A stretch of DNA of 64,000 bases. It comes from Roseiarcus sp963717215. GTDB taxonomy: Bacteria > Pseudomonadota > Alphaproteobacteria > Rhizobiales > Beijerinckiaceae. How positions within the stretch are numbered: the stretch's first letter is position 1; the number at the start of each line of letters is the position of its first letter. The stretch covers positions 1 through 64,000 of the forward strand of contig CAVQVS010000007.1 in the NCBI GenBank assembly GCA_963717215.1. The letters run 5' to 3'. Below are positions 52,367 through 60,851 of this stretch, in pieces. A program made the position numbers and the translations under genes. The notes under the pieces are model-generated. The model was not told the DNA's origin and searched no databases. It saw only the letters and a list, made by a program, of their open reading frames with translations.

Positions 52367-52834
52367 GGGATCGCGCTTCGGTGGCGCAGGCGATGCCTCG
52401 TGCGGCGCCACGATCTAAATCGCGTGACCGAGGCGAGCTTGGCACGAATTTGCCGGGCCGTCTCCGGGGACGGCGGCCCCGACCGGGCGGGTAGGGCGGG
52501 CGTGAATGTCGATGCTGCGTCAGATGGCTGAGCCGAATCTCGCCGGCGACCGGCAGCCCATCGGACGGGACGACGCTCGTGGGAAAGGGTCTAACACGGG
52601 AGGTAATCGGACGGACAAGACAAAACCGGTGTTCAGCACCAACGCCAGCCGCGAGACCGCGAGCGCCGAACGTCCGTCGCCGTCGTGGCCCCTGTCCTGA
52701 CCGTCAGGGCCGCGAGTGAGTCGAGGAATAAGCGCGACCGAGTTCCCGCCTAAAGCGGGCGACCTCGTCTCGACGGATTTCGATCCCCCTCTGGGTCGCA
52801 AGCAAGCCGCGGCTTAAGACGGGCGTCGATCCCG
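52367..52834. other. Intergenic region without recognised gene
   Basis: About 470 bp between the DUF1275 gene and the SDR. Open frames on both strands (52506-52700 plus, 52520-52801 minus) are mutually antisense and show no family pattern. A hairpin with stem GCCGTC/GACGGC at 52457-52474 may terminate the DUF1275 transcript. Confidence 0.4.
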
Positions 52835-53605
52835 TCAGATCGATTTCACTTCGCCTCCGTCCATGCGCAGGGTTGACCCCGTCATCCAGCGCGCGCCGGG
52901 CGAGACGAGGAAAGCCATCAGCTCCGCGATCTCCTCCGGCTCGCCGTAGCGGGCGATGCCCGCTTCCTTGGGGAAGTTCGACGTCGCCTCTTCGACCGTC
53001 ATCTTATGCAGCGGCGCCCAATGCTCGAGATAGGACCGGCGTCGACCCGTCATCACCGGGCCTGGAAGCACGCTGTTGACCTGCACGCCGTCAGCGACGC
53101 CACGATCTGAAAACGCCTTGGCCAGCGCGACAATGGCGGCGTTGATCGTTCACACCGCGGCGTAAGGCGCCTTTGGAAAGAGGGCCGAGTTGCCGGACAT
53201 GAGGACGACTGCGCCTTTAGCAGTCTTCAACGCGGGCCATGACGCGATGGTCAGACGGCGCGCGCCGTGGAGCTTGAGCGCCAGGCCCGCCTCCCATTGT
53301 GCGTCGGTCATTTCGAACAGGTCGATCTGCGGGACGGCGCCCGCGATATTGAGAAGCGCGTCAATTCGGTCGAACGCCGTCAGGGCCTGGTCGACCACGC
53401 TCTTGGCGGCCTCGGGCTGGGAGAGATCGCTGTCGATGACAAGCGCTTTTGCGCCTGCGGCTTTAACCTTCTCGGCAGTGCTCTCCAGATTGGCGCGATC
53501 CCGCGCGACGAGGACGAGCGCCGAGAAATCGCGCGCAAGGCGAATGGCCATCGAGCGACCGATGCCTTGGCTCGCGCCTGTGACGATTGCGACTGACTTC
53601 TCCAT
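52835..53605 (-). pseudogene. SDR family oxidoreductase, interrupted by one in-frame TGA
   Basis: Short-chain dehydrogenase of about 256 aa. MEKSVAIVTGASQGIGRSMAIRLARD carries the TGxxxGIG cofactor motif; LLNIAGAV and VVLMSGNSAL follow. At 53152-53150 the frame meets TGA after APYAAV, then continues in the same frame as TINAAIVALAKAFSDRGV and VQVNSVLPGPVMTGRRR to the end (GGEVKSI). The usual YxxxK Lys position seems to be Asn (NAAIVAL), as in an atypical SDR group. ATG 53605 has GAAGGAGG. Last gene of a minus-strand cluster with two alpha/beta hydrolases. Confidence 0.82.
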
Positions 53606-53630
53606 GCGGACGCCTCCTTCGAAACGGGCT

Positions 53631-54476
53631 TCAGCGGGGGATGAACTCGCGGATCGCCGCCGCGATCTCTGCGGCGTGTGTTTCCAGCGCGAAATGTCCG
53701 GTGTCGAAGAGGCGGACGGTCGCGTTCGGGATGTCGCGTTTGAACGCCTCGGCGCCGGGCGGCAGGAAGAAGGGATCGTTTTTGCCCCATACCGCCAGCA
53801 AGGGCGGCTTGTGGGTGCGGAAATATTGCTGGAAGGTCGGATAGAGCGCGACGTTGCTCTTGTAGTCCCCGAACAGGTCGAGCTGTACGTCCGCGACGCC
53901 GGGACGTGAGGTGTAGAAATTGTCGAGGGTGTAGCCGTCCGGCGACACGCGCGTCGCATCGGGCACGCCATGCGTATATTGCCAAACGGTCGTCTCCGGC
54001 TTGAGGAAGGCGCGAAGCGCTTCGCGATTGGCCGCGGATCGATCTTGCCAATAGGCCCGGATCGGAGTCCAACCGTCGCTTAACCCCTCCTCATAGGCGT
54101 TGCCGTTCTGGGAGATGATTGCGGTAATGCGATCCGGATGCTTGACTGCGAGGCGGAACCCGGTCGGCGCGCCATAGTCGAACACGTAAACGGCGTAGCG
54201 GTCGAAGCCGATGGTCTCGGTAAAGCGGTCGATCGTCGCCGCGATTTGGTCGAACGTGTTCGCTTTGTCAGGCATATCGGAGTTGCCGAAGCCCGGCAGA
54301 TCCGGAGCGACGATATGGAAGCGGTCGGCGAGCAGCGGGATCAGGTCGCGGAACATATGGCCGGCGGTGGGGAAGCCGTGCAGCAGCAACAGCTTCGGGG
54401 TGCCCGAAGCGCCGGCTTCGCGGTAGAACACATTGCGATCGTCGACCTTGGCGATCCGATAGTGAATGGCGGTCAT
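53631..54476 (-). CDS. Alpha/beta hydrolase, epoxide hydrolase/haloalkane dehalogenase type
   Basis: 281 aa. The oxyanion motif LLLLHGFPTAGHMFRDL and the nucleophile elbow VYVFDYGAPTGFRLA, with Asp as nucleophile, point to the epoxide hydrolase/dehalogenase branch instead of the Ser esterases. The acid is likely Asp in LLAVWGKNDPFFLPPGAEAF and the base His in LFDTGHFALETH. Full length. It begins 35 nt after the upstream hydrolase stop and ends 25 nt before the SDR start, so the three genes are probably one operon controlled with the divergent CGNR regulator. Confidence 0.88.
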   Translation of the reverse strand: MTAIHYRIAKVDDRNVFYREAGASGTPKLLLLHGFPTAGHMFRDLIPLLADRFHIVAPDLPGFGNSDMPDKANTFDQIAATIDRFTETIGFDRYAVYVFDYGAPTGFRLAVKHPDRITAIISQNGNAYEEGLSDGWTPIRAYWQDRSAANREALRAFLKPETTVWQYTHGVPDATRVSPDGYTLDNFYTSRPGVADVQLDLFGDYKSNVALYPTFQQYFRTHKPPLLAVWGKNDPFFLPPGAEAFKRDIPNATVRLFDTGHFALETHAAEIAAAIREFIPR

Positions 54477-54511
54477 GATGCTTGTCCTTTCGCTCGAAAA
54501 TTGGCGGGGCC

Positions 54512-55207
54512 TCAGCCCTTAGCGGTTTCGCCGATCGCCTCGCGGATGATGTCGACGACGGTCGAGGGCGCGGTCACGAGAGGCGTGTGATCGACAGGAT
54601 GTGAACGAATTCGAGCCTTCATCCGCTCCGCCATGAACCGCTGATTGCCCTCGACAATCATGCGGTCCTGCTCGGCGACCAGGAACCAGGACGGCCGGTC
54701 CTTCCATAGGGGCCGTCCGACCTTGACGGTGATGCAGGCGGGCGAGATCGGCCGCTGAACCGCCGCCAGCACCGCCAGCGCTTCCTTGGAGGCATTTTGC
54801 GCGAAGGCGGCTGCGAAGGCTGCCTCGGGCAGATAGATCAACCCATGCGCGTCCGGGGCGAGCTTGGGGGCCTGCGGATGGGGCGTGCCCCGGCTGAACA
54901 CGTCGGCCACTGTCTCGCCTTCGTCAGGGGCGAGCGCGGCCACATAGACGAGCGCCTTCACCTTGTCGCTGCGGATGGCCCCGATGACCCCGCCGGCATA
55001 AGCGTGGCCCGCCAGCACGATCGGCCCCTCCACCCGCTCGAGCGTCCGGTCGAGCGCCGCGACGTCGTCGTGGAATGATGTCAGCGGCAGGGGCGCAGCC
55101 ACCGCCTTGACCCCGCTCGCCGCGAGCATCGCAACGACCTTCGCCCAGCTCGATCCGTCGGCCCATGCGCCATGGGCGAGCACCACCATCGCATCGTTCG
55201 CCATCAT
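54512..55207 (-). CDS. Alpha/beta hydrolase fold protein lacking the nucleophile Ser
   Basis: 231 aa. MVVLAHGAWADGSSWAKV is the oxyanion loop of the short esterase family, and SHPVDHTPLVTAPSTV supplies the terminal His. At the nucleophile elbow, IVLAGHAYAGGVIGA has Ala where the usual GHSYGG has Ser. So it either uses another residue (Tyr or none) or is a non-hydrolytic member; the same pattern is known in a subset of the family. First gene of the minus-strand cluster. Start ATG 55207, with an alternative one codon later. Confidence 0.85.
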   Translation of the reverse strand: MMANDAMVVLAHGAWADGSSWAKVVAMLAASGVKAVAAPLPLTSFHDDVAALDRTLERVEGPIVLAGHAYAGGVIGAIRSDKVKALVYVAALAPDEGETVADVFSRGTPHPQAPKLAPDAHGLIYLPEAAFAAAFAQNASKEALAVLAAVQRPISPACITVKVGRPLWKDRPSWFLVAEQDRMIVEGNQRFMAERMKARIRSHPVDHTPLVTAPSTVVDIIREAIGETAKG

Positions 55208-55335
55208 CCTGCTCCTGGTGTTGCGGCCTTCCCTGGCGCCCCGTCAGCCCAACGCCCGATCTCGTCCAGCGAGTGCTCTTGGAGCCAGAGAGAGCGGCGC
55301 GCTCTCCTCGTGAGCGAACTCAGCCTTGGCCTATT

Positions 55336-55368
55336 AGTAACCTGTTTGATGGCTAAATTGAGGTTACT
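55336..55368. promoter_or_regulatory. Inverted repeat in the CGNR regulator divergent promoter
   Basis: AGTAACCT (55336-55343) and AGGTTACT (55361-55368) form a perfect 8-bp inverted repeat with a 17-nt AT-rich spacer, located between the divergent hydrolase cluster and the CGNR gene. Half-site spacing of about 25 nt centre to centre suits a dimeric regulator. The region also has TTGTCAACA near 55383. Confidence 0.55.
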
Positions 55369-55416
55369 CTAGATGACATAACTTGTCAACAACACCCAGG
55401 CAGGTTAGGCTGAATC

Positions 55417-56040
55417 GTGTCGCCTCGACCGCCCGCAAATTTCATTGCCGACTCGCCTGGTCTCGATTTCCTGAACTCCATCGCAACGCCGGTCGATGCG
55501 CCGGTTGACTGGCTCGATAGCGGCGACGGTCTCGTCGCGTGGCTGGCTCAGGCTAACCTTGTTCCTGCGGGCGCGCTCAAGGCTTTGGCCGAACAGGCGA
55601 CGTCTGGGGAACTGGACAAAGTCGCCGACCAAGCGCGGGCCTTGCGCGAGTGGTTCAGGGGCTTCGTGAGGAAGCACATGGGCCGGCCGCTCACGCCAAA
55701 GGCGATGCGTGAACTCGGGCCCCTGAACGCGCTTCTTGAGCGTGATGAAAGGTTCAGCCGCATAGCTGTGCGTCCCGACGGCGACGTCGATCGCCTGGAA
55801 CTGCAAATGATGCGGCTCTGGCGGTCGCCCGAATCTCTATTGCTGCCGATCGGCGAGGCGTTGGCGCGGTGCGTTTGCGAGGAGGACTTCGCCACCATCC
55901 GGGCGTGCGAGGGTCACCTCTGCACTCTGATCTTCGCCGACCGTACCCGCAGGCAAGGCAGACGATGGTGCAGCATGGCTTCATGCGGCAATCGCGCCAA
56001 ACAAGCTGCGCATCGCCATCGGCTCAAGGTCGAGCGCTGA
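55417..56040 (+). CDS. CGNR zinc-finger transcriptional regulator (ABATE domain)
   Basis: 207 aa. The N-terminal ABATE domain (FIADSPGLDFLNSIATPVDAPVDWLDSGDGLVAWL ...) likely binds a small ligand. The C-terminal CGNR finger is CEGHLCTLIFADRTRRQGRRWCSMASCGNRAKQ: a C-x4-C and C-x4-C(GNR) zinc knuckle that binds DNA. Such regulators often repress a divergent cluster of hydrolase and short-chain dehydrogenase genes. That is the situation here: the cluster 52.8-55.2 kb is divergent with an inverted repeat between. Confidence 0.88.
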   Translation: MSPRPPANFIADSPGLDFLNSIATPVDAPVDWLDSGDGLVAWLAQANLVPAGALKALAEQATSGELDKVADQARALREWFRGFVRKHMGRPLTPKAMRELGPLNALLERDERFSRIAVRPDGDVDRLELQMMRLWRSPESLLLPIGEALARCVCEEDFATIRACEGHLCTLIFADRTRRQGRRWCSMASCGNRAKQAAHRHRLKVER

Positions 56041-56073
56041 CGAGAGGCAAAGCGCCTCGGCCCTCGCTCATTC

Positions 56074-56982
56074 TCACACGCCGAGCGCCTCGCGTTCGCC
56101 GATCGCTTTGCTCTCCGGGGTCAGCCCGCGGGAACGCGCGCCGATCCGCCAGCGCTCGCCCTCGCGATCGAGCCGAACCAGATGATAGGCGGCCCGATAG
56201 CGCGGATGACTCGCGGCCGCCGCGGCTGAAGGGGCGCTGAGGACCGGAACCGCGCCGCTCACCGTGCGCGCGGCGCGAGACGGAAGCGAACGGACAGCCT
56301 GCCGGTGGATGTGCCCATGCAGGATCGCCTCGGCGCCAAAGTCGCGGATGACGCGTTCGAATGCAACCGCGTCCGAGAGCCCGCGTAAGGGGGGCGTAAC
56401 TCCGGCCAAAGGGGGGTGATGGATGAGCACGACTCGCGCCAGCCCCTTCGCGCCGGTCTGGCGCAGGAGTTCGGCGAAGGCCTCGAGCTGTTTTTTGCCG
56501 AGCCTGCCCGTCGCCATCAACGGAGCCGTCGGCACGGCGGAGCTCAAGCCGATGATCGCGATCTCGCCGCGGACGCGCAGGTACGGGTAAGTCGCCTTGC
56601 TCGCCGGGGCGTCGTCGCTGGTGGCCCATTGCGCGAACGTGGTCCCGAGCAATGGCATGGACGCGCGCACATAAGCGTCGTGATTCCCGGGCACGAAGCT
56701 GACGTCGTACGGCCCGCCCAATGTCTCCATCCACAGCGCGGCGCGCTGGAACTCGATCGGCATGCCGATATTGACCAAGTCCCCGGTCACCGCGACGTGA
56801 TCGGGACGCTGGGCGCGCAGATCCTCGACGAGGCGCTTGAGCAGGCCCATGTCGTTCAGCCGTTCGCGCCCGCGCTTCCAATTGATGAAGCCCATGACGC
56901 GCTTGAGCCGCAAATCTGAAAAGCCAGGCATAGGCGCCGGGCTCAAATGCGGATCGGTGATATGCGCGATGACGAAGCTCAT
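56074..56982 (-). CDS. Metallophosphoesterase family protein (cAMP phosphodiesterase CpdA-like)
   Basis: 302 aa. Calcineurin-like phosphoesterase motifs in order: IAHITDPHLSP (DxH), VAVTGDLVNIG (GD), VSFVPGNHDAYV (GNHD), VLIHHPPLAG and EAILHGHIHRQAV (GHxH). Binuclear metal enzyme. ATG 56982 starts directly before IAHITDPHL; the open frame continues to 57219 but that extension overlaps the divergent NUDIX gene. Substrate uncertain, class III cyclic nucleotide phosphodiesterases being closest by motif. Confidence 0.9.
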   Translation of the reverse strand: MSFVIAHITDPHLSPAPMPGFSDLRLKRVMGFINWKRGRERLNDMGLLKRLVEDLRAQRPDHVAVTGDLVNIGMPIEFQRAALWMETLGGPYDVSFVPGNHDAYVRASMPLLGTTFAQWATSDDAPASKATYPYLRVRGEIAIIGLSSAVPTAPLMATGRLGKKQLEAFAELLRQTGAKGLARVVLIHHPPLAGVTPPLRGLSDAVAFERVIRDFGAEAILHGHIHRQAVRSLPSRAARTVSGAVPVLSAPSAAAAASHPRYRAAYHLVRLDREGERWRIGARSRGLTPESKAIGEREALGV

Positions 56983-57100
56983 GCCAGGCGCCCTCCTCGG
57001 CGAACCGCCAAGGCGAGGAGGCCTCGAGCCATTGACCGGACGGAAATAAGATTGCTTGAACGGAAAGACAATCTTGGATGGGCTCGGAAGGATCCGCAAT

Positions 57101-57571
57101 ATGGCCGCGTCGATCGGAGAAAGGCTGAGGCTCCGCGTCCTCCACCTGGGCTTCCTCGTCACGCGCCCGATGTCGCTCGGCGTTCGCGGGATTGTGATCA
57201 GCGCCGACGACGAAGTCATGCTGGTGAGACACGGCTACGTCTCCGGCTGGCATTTTCCAGGCGGGGGCGTGGAGGTCGGAGAGACCTGCGTCGAGTCCGT
57301 GACCCGCGAACTCGAGGAGGAAGCGTGCATCGCGCTGGAAGGGCCGCCCGCTCTGCATGGGCTTTTCTTCAACACCCAAACGTCGAAGCGCGACCACGTC
57401 GCCGCCTACGTGGTTCGAAACTTCAGGGTCCTGGGCGAGCGCACGCCGAACTGGGAAATCCGCGAAGCCCGTTTTTTCCCGCGTCTGGCGCTTCCCGAGG
57501 GAACGACGAGAGCGACGCGAGCGAGGCTGACTGAGATCTTCGATTCCGCGCCAATTTCGGACCGCTGGTGA
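57101..57571 (+). CDS. NUDIX hydrolase
   Basis: 156 aa. The Nudix box reads GGGVEVGETCVESVTRELEEEACI, fitting GX5EX7REUXEEXGU except for Ala-Cys where the last Gly would be. Before it the fold shows GVRGIVISADDEVMLVRHGYVSGWHFPGGG. Hydrolyses a nucleoside diphosphate linked to another group; substrate unknown. ATG 57101 has GGAAGGA about nine bases upstream; TTG 57056 would add 15 residues. Divergent from the phosphoesterase gene. Confidence 0.9.
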   Translation: MAASIGERLRLRVLHLGFLVTRPMSLGVRGIVISADDEVMLVRHGYVSGWHFPGGGVEVGETCVESVTRELEEEACIALEGPPALHGLFFNTQTSKRDHVAAYVVRNFRVLGERTPNWEIREARFFPRLALPEGTTRATRARLTEIFDSAPISDRW

Positions 57572-57733
57572 CCGACGCGGGCCCATAATTTAACCCTATT
57601 GCTTTGATTCCGCCCCACAATTCGAGTCGGGAAGACAATCCGTTAACGGGTAGGTAAGGACGGTTGCTCTTGATAGCCGGGTGGACTTTTGGCGCCCACG
57701 CGCTTAAGAGTTGGGTCGAATGCGGGGAGATCG

Positions 57734-59110
57734 ATGAACTCCATCATCCGGCGCGGGACCGCCGTTTTACTGACCGTTGCAGCGTGCGCCTTGATCGCCG
57801 GCTGCGACGATTCCTATCTCGATCAAAGCTCGGCGCGCTCTCAGCAGCCGATTTCCAGCGCGACGCTCGCCAAGATGGAGGCGCTCGACACCACGCCGTC
57901 CTCTCCGACGCTCATCCGGACCTATAAGAAGGAGGCTGAGCTCGAAATCTGGAAAATGAAGTCGAACGGCGAATATGCGCTGCTCAAGGCCTATCCGATG
58001 TGCCGATGGTCGGGACAGCTCGGCCCGAAGAAGCGCGAAGGGGACATGCAGGTGCCGGAAGGCTTCTACACGATTGCGCCGGGGCAGATGAACCCCAATT
58101 CCCATTATTATCTGGCGTTCAACGTCGGTTACCCCAACGCCTACGACCGGGCCTATGGGCGCACCGGCGGCAACGTGATGGTGCATGGCGTCTGTTCGTC
58201 CGCCGGCTGCTTCTCGATGACCGACGACCAGGTCGCCGACATTTACGCGATCGCCCGCGACTCGTTCGCAGGCGGCCAACGCGAGATCCAGCTCCAGTCC
58301 TATCCGTTTCACATGACGCCCGAGAACATGGCCAAGTTCCGGCTCGATCCCAACATCGATTTCTGGAAAAACCTTAAAGACGGCTCCGACCATTTCGAGG
58401 TCACGAAGAATGAGCCGTCCGTCCTGGTCTGCGGCAAGCATTATGTCTTCGACGCAACCACGAAAGACGAAGTTAGGGGCAACGAACCGTGCCCCGCTCT
58501 CAAGCGCGATGAGTCGGTCGAAGCGCTGGTCGCGGAAAAGGAAAACAAAGACGAGACAAAGGTGGCCGAGCTGGCCGCGTCTGGCGTCAAGCCGATCCAT
58601 CTGGTTTATGCTGACGGCGGCCAGAACCCCGTTTTCATCGGCTATAAGGACGTAAGCGACCCGGACGCTTTGGTGAGCGGGCCGCAAGAGATCGTCCTCA
58701 ACGACCGGGCGAAGCCAGTGTCCGCGGTGGTGAAGGTCGCTGCGGCCGACGAGAAGAAGCGTGTCGCCAGCGTTGCGGCGGCGCCGGCCGAGGCTCCTGC
58801 GGCGGAGCCGGCTCAGACGACCGTGGCCGCCGCCTCGACGCCGACTCAGCAAGCCGGGATGCTCGGCGGGGTGGCTGGAGGCGCCAAGAACGTTCAAAAG
58901 TGGCTGCACCTTGGTGGTCAGGACGCGCCTCCGCCGATCGCGGCGACCGATCCGGATCAACGGGTTCCGGCTTCGCCTCTCCCCCCGCAGCGCGACAATG
59001 TGCATTTGGCGTCGTTGCACACGCTGCCGACCCCGCCGACGCGACGAAATTCTGCCGAAGCTCCGGCTGACGCGTCCGATTCCGAGCCGTCCACCGTGTC
59101 GCCGCAGTAA
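57734..59110 (+). CDS. L,D-transpeptidase family lipoprotein (YafK/YkuD domain)
   Basis: 458 aa. The signal peptide ends in a lipobox (VAACALIAGCDDS), so it is a membrane-anchored lipoprotein. The YkuD catalytic domain spans about residues 55-200: VPEGFYTIAPGQMNPNSHYYLAFNVGYPNAYD and the active-site MVHGVCSSAGCFSMTDDQV with His, Ser and Cys. It crosslinks peptidoglycan or attaches proteins to it. The C-terminal half is a long Ala/Pro-rich tail with no known domain. ATG 57734 is chosen because it starts the signal peptide. Confidence 0.92.
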   Translation: MNSIIRRGTAVLLTVAACALIAGCDDSYLDQSSARSQQPISSATLAKMEALDTTPSSPTLIRTYKKEAELEIWKMKSNGEYALLKAYPMCRWSGQLGPKKREGDMQVPEGFYTIAPGQMNPNSHYYLAFNVGYPNAYDRAYGRTGGNVMVHGVCSSAGCFSMTDDQVADIYAIARDSFAGGQREIQLQSYPFHMTPENMAKFRLDPNIDFWKNLKDGSDHFEVTKNEPSVLVCGKHYVFDATTKDEVRGNEPCPALKRDESVEALVAEKENKDETKVAELAASGVKPIHLVYADGGQNPVFIGYKDVSDPDALVSGPQEIVLNDRAKPVSAVVKVAAADEKKRVASVAAAPAEAPAAEPAQTTVAAASTPTQQAGMLGGVAGGAKNVQKWLHLGGQDAPPPIAATDPDQRVPASPLPPQRDNVHLASLHTLPTPPTRRNSAEAPADASDSEPSTVSPQ

Positions 59111-59120
59111 GAATGATTCG

Positions 59121-59699
59121 CTAACCCGCGAGAGACGCTCGCCTCTCATTCCCAATCCGAGCCGAAAGGTGGGAAAGCAGGCGCGCCGCTTCCTCCGCGT
59201 CCGGCAGCGCTCGAGTCGGCGCCACGACGGGCGCGCCGTTCCGCGGCCACACGTAAATGAGACCGCCTGCGTCTTCCGCTTGTTCGCAATCGGCGTAGCT
59301 CAGGTTCAATGTGCGCCCGTCCATGTCGAACAAGAGCGCGTCATCGCCGAACGTGGCTGTTACGGCGCTTGCCGATCGAAGGTGCCCGATTGCGGCCTGA
59401 CCGGCGCTACGCGCGCTGCGAATCCGCCAATGACTGGCCAGTCGCTGGATCATGAAGGCGGCAGCCGCCAGGATAATCGTCGCCTCGCCGGCGCGCCGGC
59501 TGATGAGACCCGTCAGCGCCAGCACGGTCGCGAAAGCCATGATCAGCGCGAAGGCCGTCAGAGGCGCCACGTGGCTGGTGAGCAATCCGCCTTTGAGCGC
59601 CGCGCGCAGTCCAGCGCGGGCGGCGGCGGCTTCGGCTTCGGCCGGCGCAAGCTTAAAAACGTAGGGTCCGAACGAACCGGGCGCCCGATCCGCCGTCAC
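59121..59699 (-). CDS. Conserved membrane protein of unknown function (YcxB-like)
   Basis: 192 aa with two transmembrane helices (LTAFALIMAFATVLALTGLI and ATIILAAAAFMIQRLA) followed by a soluble part of about 100 residues ending PRNGAPVVAPTRALPDAEEAARLLSHL. The layout of two helices then a beta-rich domain that evaluates a residue set (FDMDGRTLNLSYADCEQAEDAGGLIYVW) resembles YcxB-like proteins. Function unknown. It overlaps bolA by 4 nt, so it is probably co-transcribed with it. Confidence 0.75.
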   Translation of the reverse strand: MTADRAPGSFGPYVFKLAPAEAEAAAARAGLRAALKGGLLTSHVAPLTAFALIMAFATVLALTGLISRRAGEATIILAAAAFMIQRLASHWRIRSARSAGQAAIGHLRSASAVTATFGDDALLFDMDGRTLNLSYADCEQAEDAGGLIYVWPRNGAPVVAPTRALPDAEEAARLLSHLSARIGNERRASLAG

Positions 59700-59962
59700 G
59701 GCTCGCCCGGGGCCTTGGCGACCAAGGCGAGAGCATGCAGCCCATCGGCGAATTCCGCCGTCAGGAGGTCATAGACGAGACGGTGCCGATCGACTCGGCT
59801 ACGGCGCTCGAACTTGGCGGACACCACTCGGACGCGATAATGCGTGCCGCCGCCTTCGTGCGCGCCCGCATGTCCCGCGTGAAGATGAGACTCGTCGACG
59901 ACGTCGAGAAGACTGGGATCGAGCGCCGTCAAACGCGCGACAATTCTCTCTTGCATGATCAC
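59696..59962 (-). CDS. bolA: BolA family protein
   Basis: 88 aa. Has the BolA core LDVVDESHLHAGHAGAHEGGGTHYRVRVVSAKF...SRVDRHRLVYDLLTAEF, with the His and the FxG-like segment that bind Fe-S clusters with monothiol glutaredoxins. Slightly short at the N-terminus. TTG/ATG choices exist (59962 or 59956). It is divergent from the dnaJ-like and cobS genes, the usual arrangement in Hyphomicrobiales. Confidence 0.9.
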   Translation of the reverse strand: MIMQERIVARLTALDPSLLDVVDESHLHAGHAGAHEGGGTHYRVRVVSAKFERRSRVDRHRLVYDLLTAEFADGLHALALVAKAPGEP

Positions 59963-60115
59963 GGTTGAGCACTCCCGTTAAGCAGATCGAGACCCTACAT
60001 ATCTTACGCTGGGCAGGGGGCTGAATATCCCGATCAGCACACGATTTGCTGCCTTTTGCTGGCGTCGGGCGTTTCGGGCTTGCCCCATAGCGTCGGCGGT
60101 CATAAAGGTCATGGC

Positions 60116-60712
60116 ATGGATTTGAACTCTCGTCTGTTCGACCGCATCCGGGTCAAGAAGGCCGAGCGTGCGCCGGAGAAGGCGCCGACGACGCCTTGTT
60201 CTTTTCCCGGCTGTGTGGCCGAGGGGGTGTTCCGTGCGCCCAAGGGCCGCGAGCGCGAGGGCGAGTATTTCAGCTTCTGCCGCGATCATGTGCGGGAATA
60301 CAACGCTTCTTATGACTATTTTCGCGGCATGGACGACGCCTCCATGGCGAGGTACCGCCAAGCCGACGCGGTCGGCCACCGTCCAACCTGGAAGATGGGC
60401 GCGCGGGCGGCGGCGGCCGGCCAGCCTGTCGACGAATCGGTTTTTGCCGAGGCCCGCGCCGCGCGCCGGCGCGGAGCGAAAGGCAAGCCGCCGCAGACCG
60501 AGCCGCCGCCGCGCTACAACGCTCTCGCGATCAAGGCCTTGTTGACGCTCGAACTTGGCGGCGACGCAACTCCAGCGAAGATCAAATCGAGATACAAGGA
60601 ATTGGTCAAACGCCATCATCCGGACGCGAACGGGGGCGATCGTTCGTCGGAAGAAAGATTGCGTGAGATCATCCAGGCCTACAATTTCCTGCGTGCCAAT
60701 AAGCTCGTCTGA
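60116..60712 (+). CDS. DnaJ-domain (J-domain) protein with N-terminal zinc-finger-like part
   Basis: 198 aa. The C-terminal J domain reads TLELGGDATPAKIKSRYKELVKRHHPDANGGDRSSEERLREIIQAYNFL, with the HPD tripeptide that stimulates Hsp70. The N-terminal segment PCSFPGCVAEGVFRAPKGR...YFSFCRDHVREYNASYDYFRGMDD has Cys/His spacing resembling a zinc site. It is the conserved gene preceding cobS in many alphaproteobacteria. ATG 60116, start of MDLNSRLFDRIRVKK, fits better than the upstream frame. Confidence 0.9.
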   Translation: MDLNSRLFDRIRVKKAERAPEKAPTTPCSFPGCVAEGVFRAPKGREREGEYFSFCRDHVREYNASYDYFRGMDDASMARYRQADAVGHRPTWKMGARAAAAGQPVDESVFAEARAARRRGAKGKPPQTEPPPRYNALAIKALLTLELGGDATPAKIKSRYKELVKRHHPDANGGDRSSEERLREIIQAYNFLRANKLV

Positions 60713-60851
60713 TTGCCAAGTTGGCGCTCGTGGAACGGCGCGCCGTTCCGGCGGTTAAGATATTGCTGTCAGCGTCTGCTTTTTGCGCGCGCCCGGAATT
60801 CGAGTATGAGAAAGGCGCTCTCTTCTGGCTGCGGAAGAGCGTGGAGGAGCT

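Noticed and set aside
47721..53152. TGA recoding (Trp or selenocysteine) to explain two interrupted genes
   Set aside because: Many genes in the window end with TGA as ordinary stop, expected residues are not Cys, and no SECIS-like element was noticed; mutation or sequence error is simpler.
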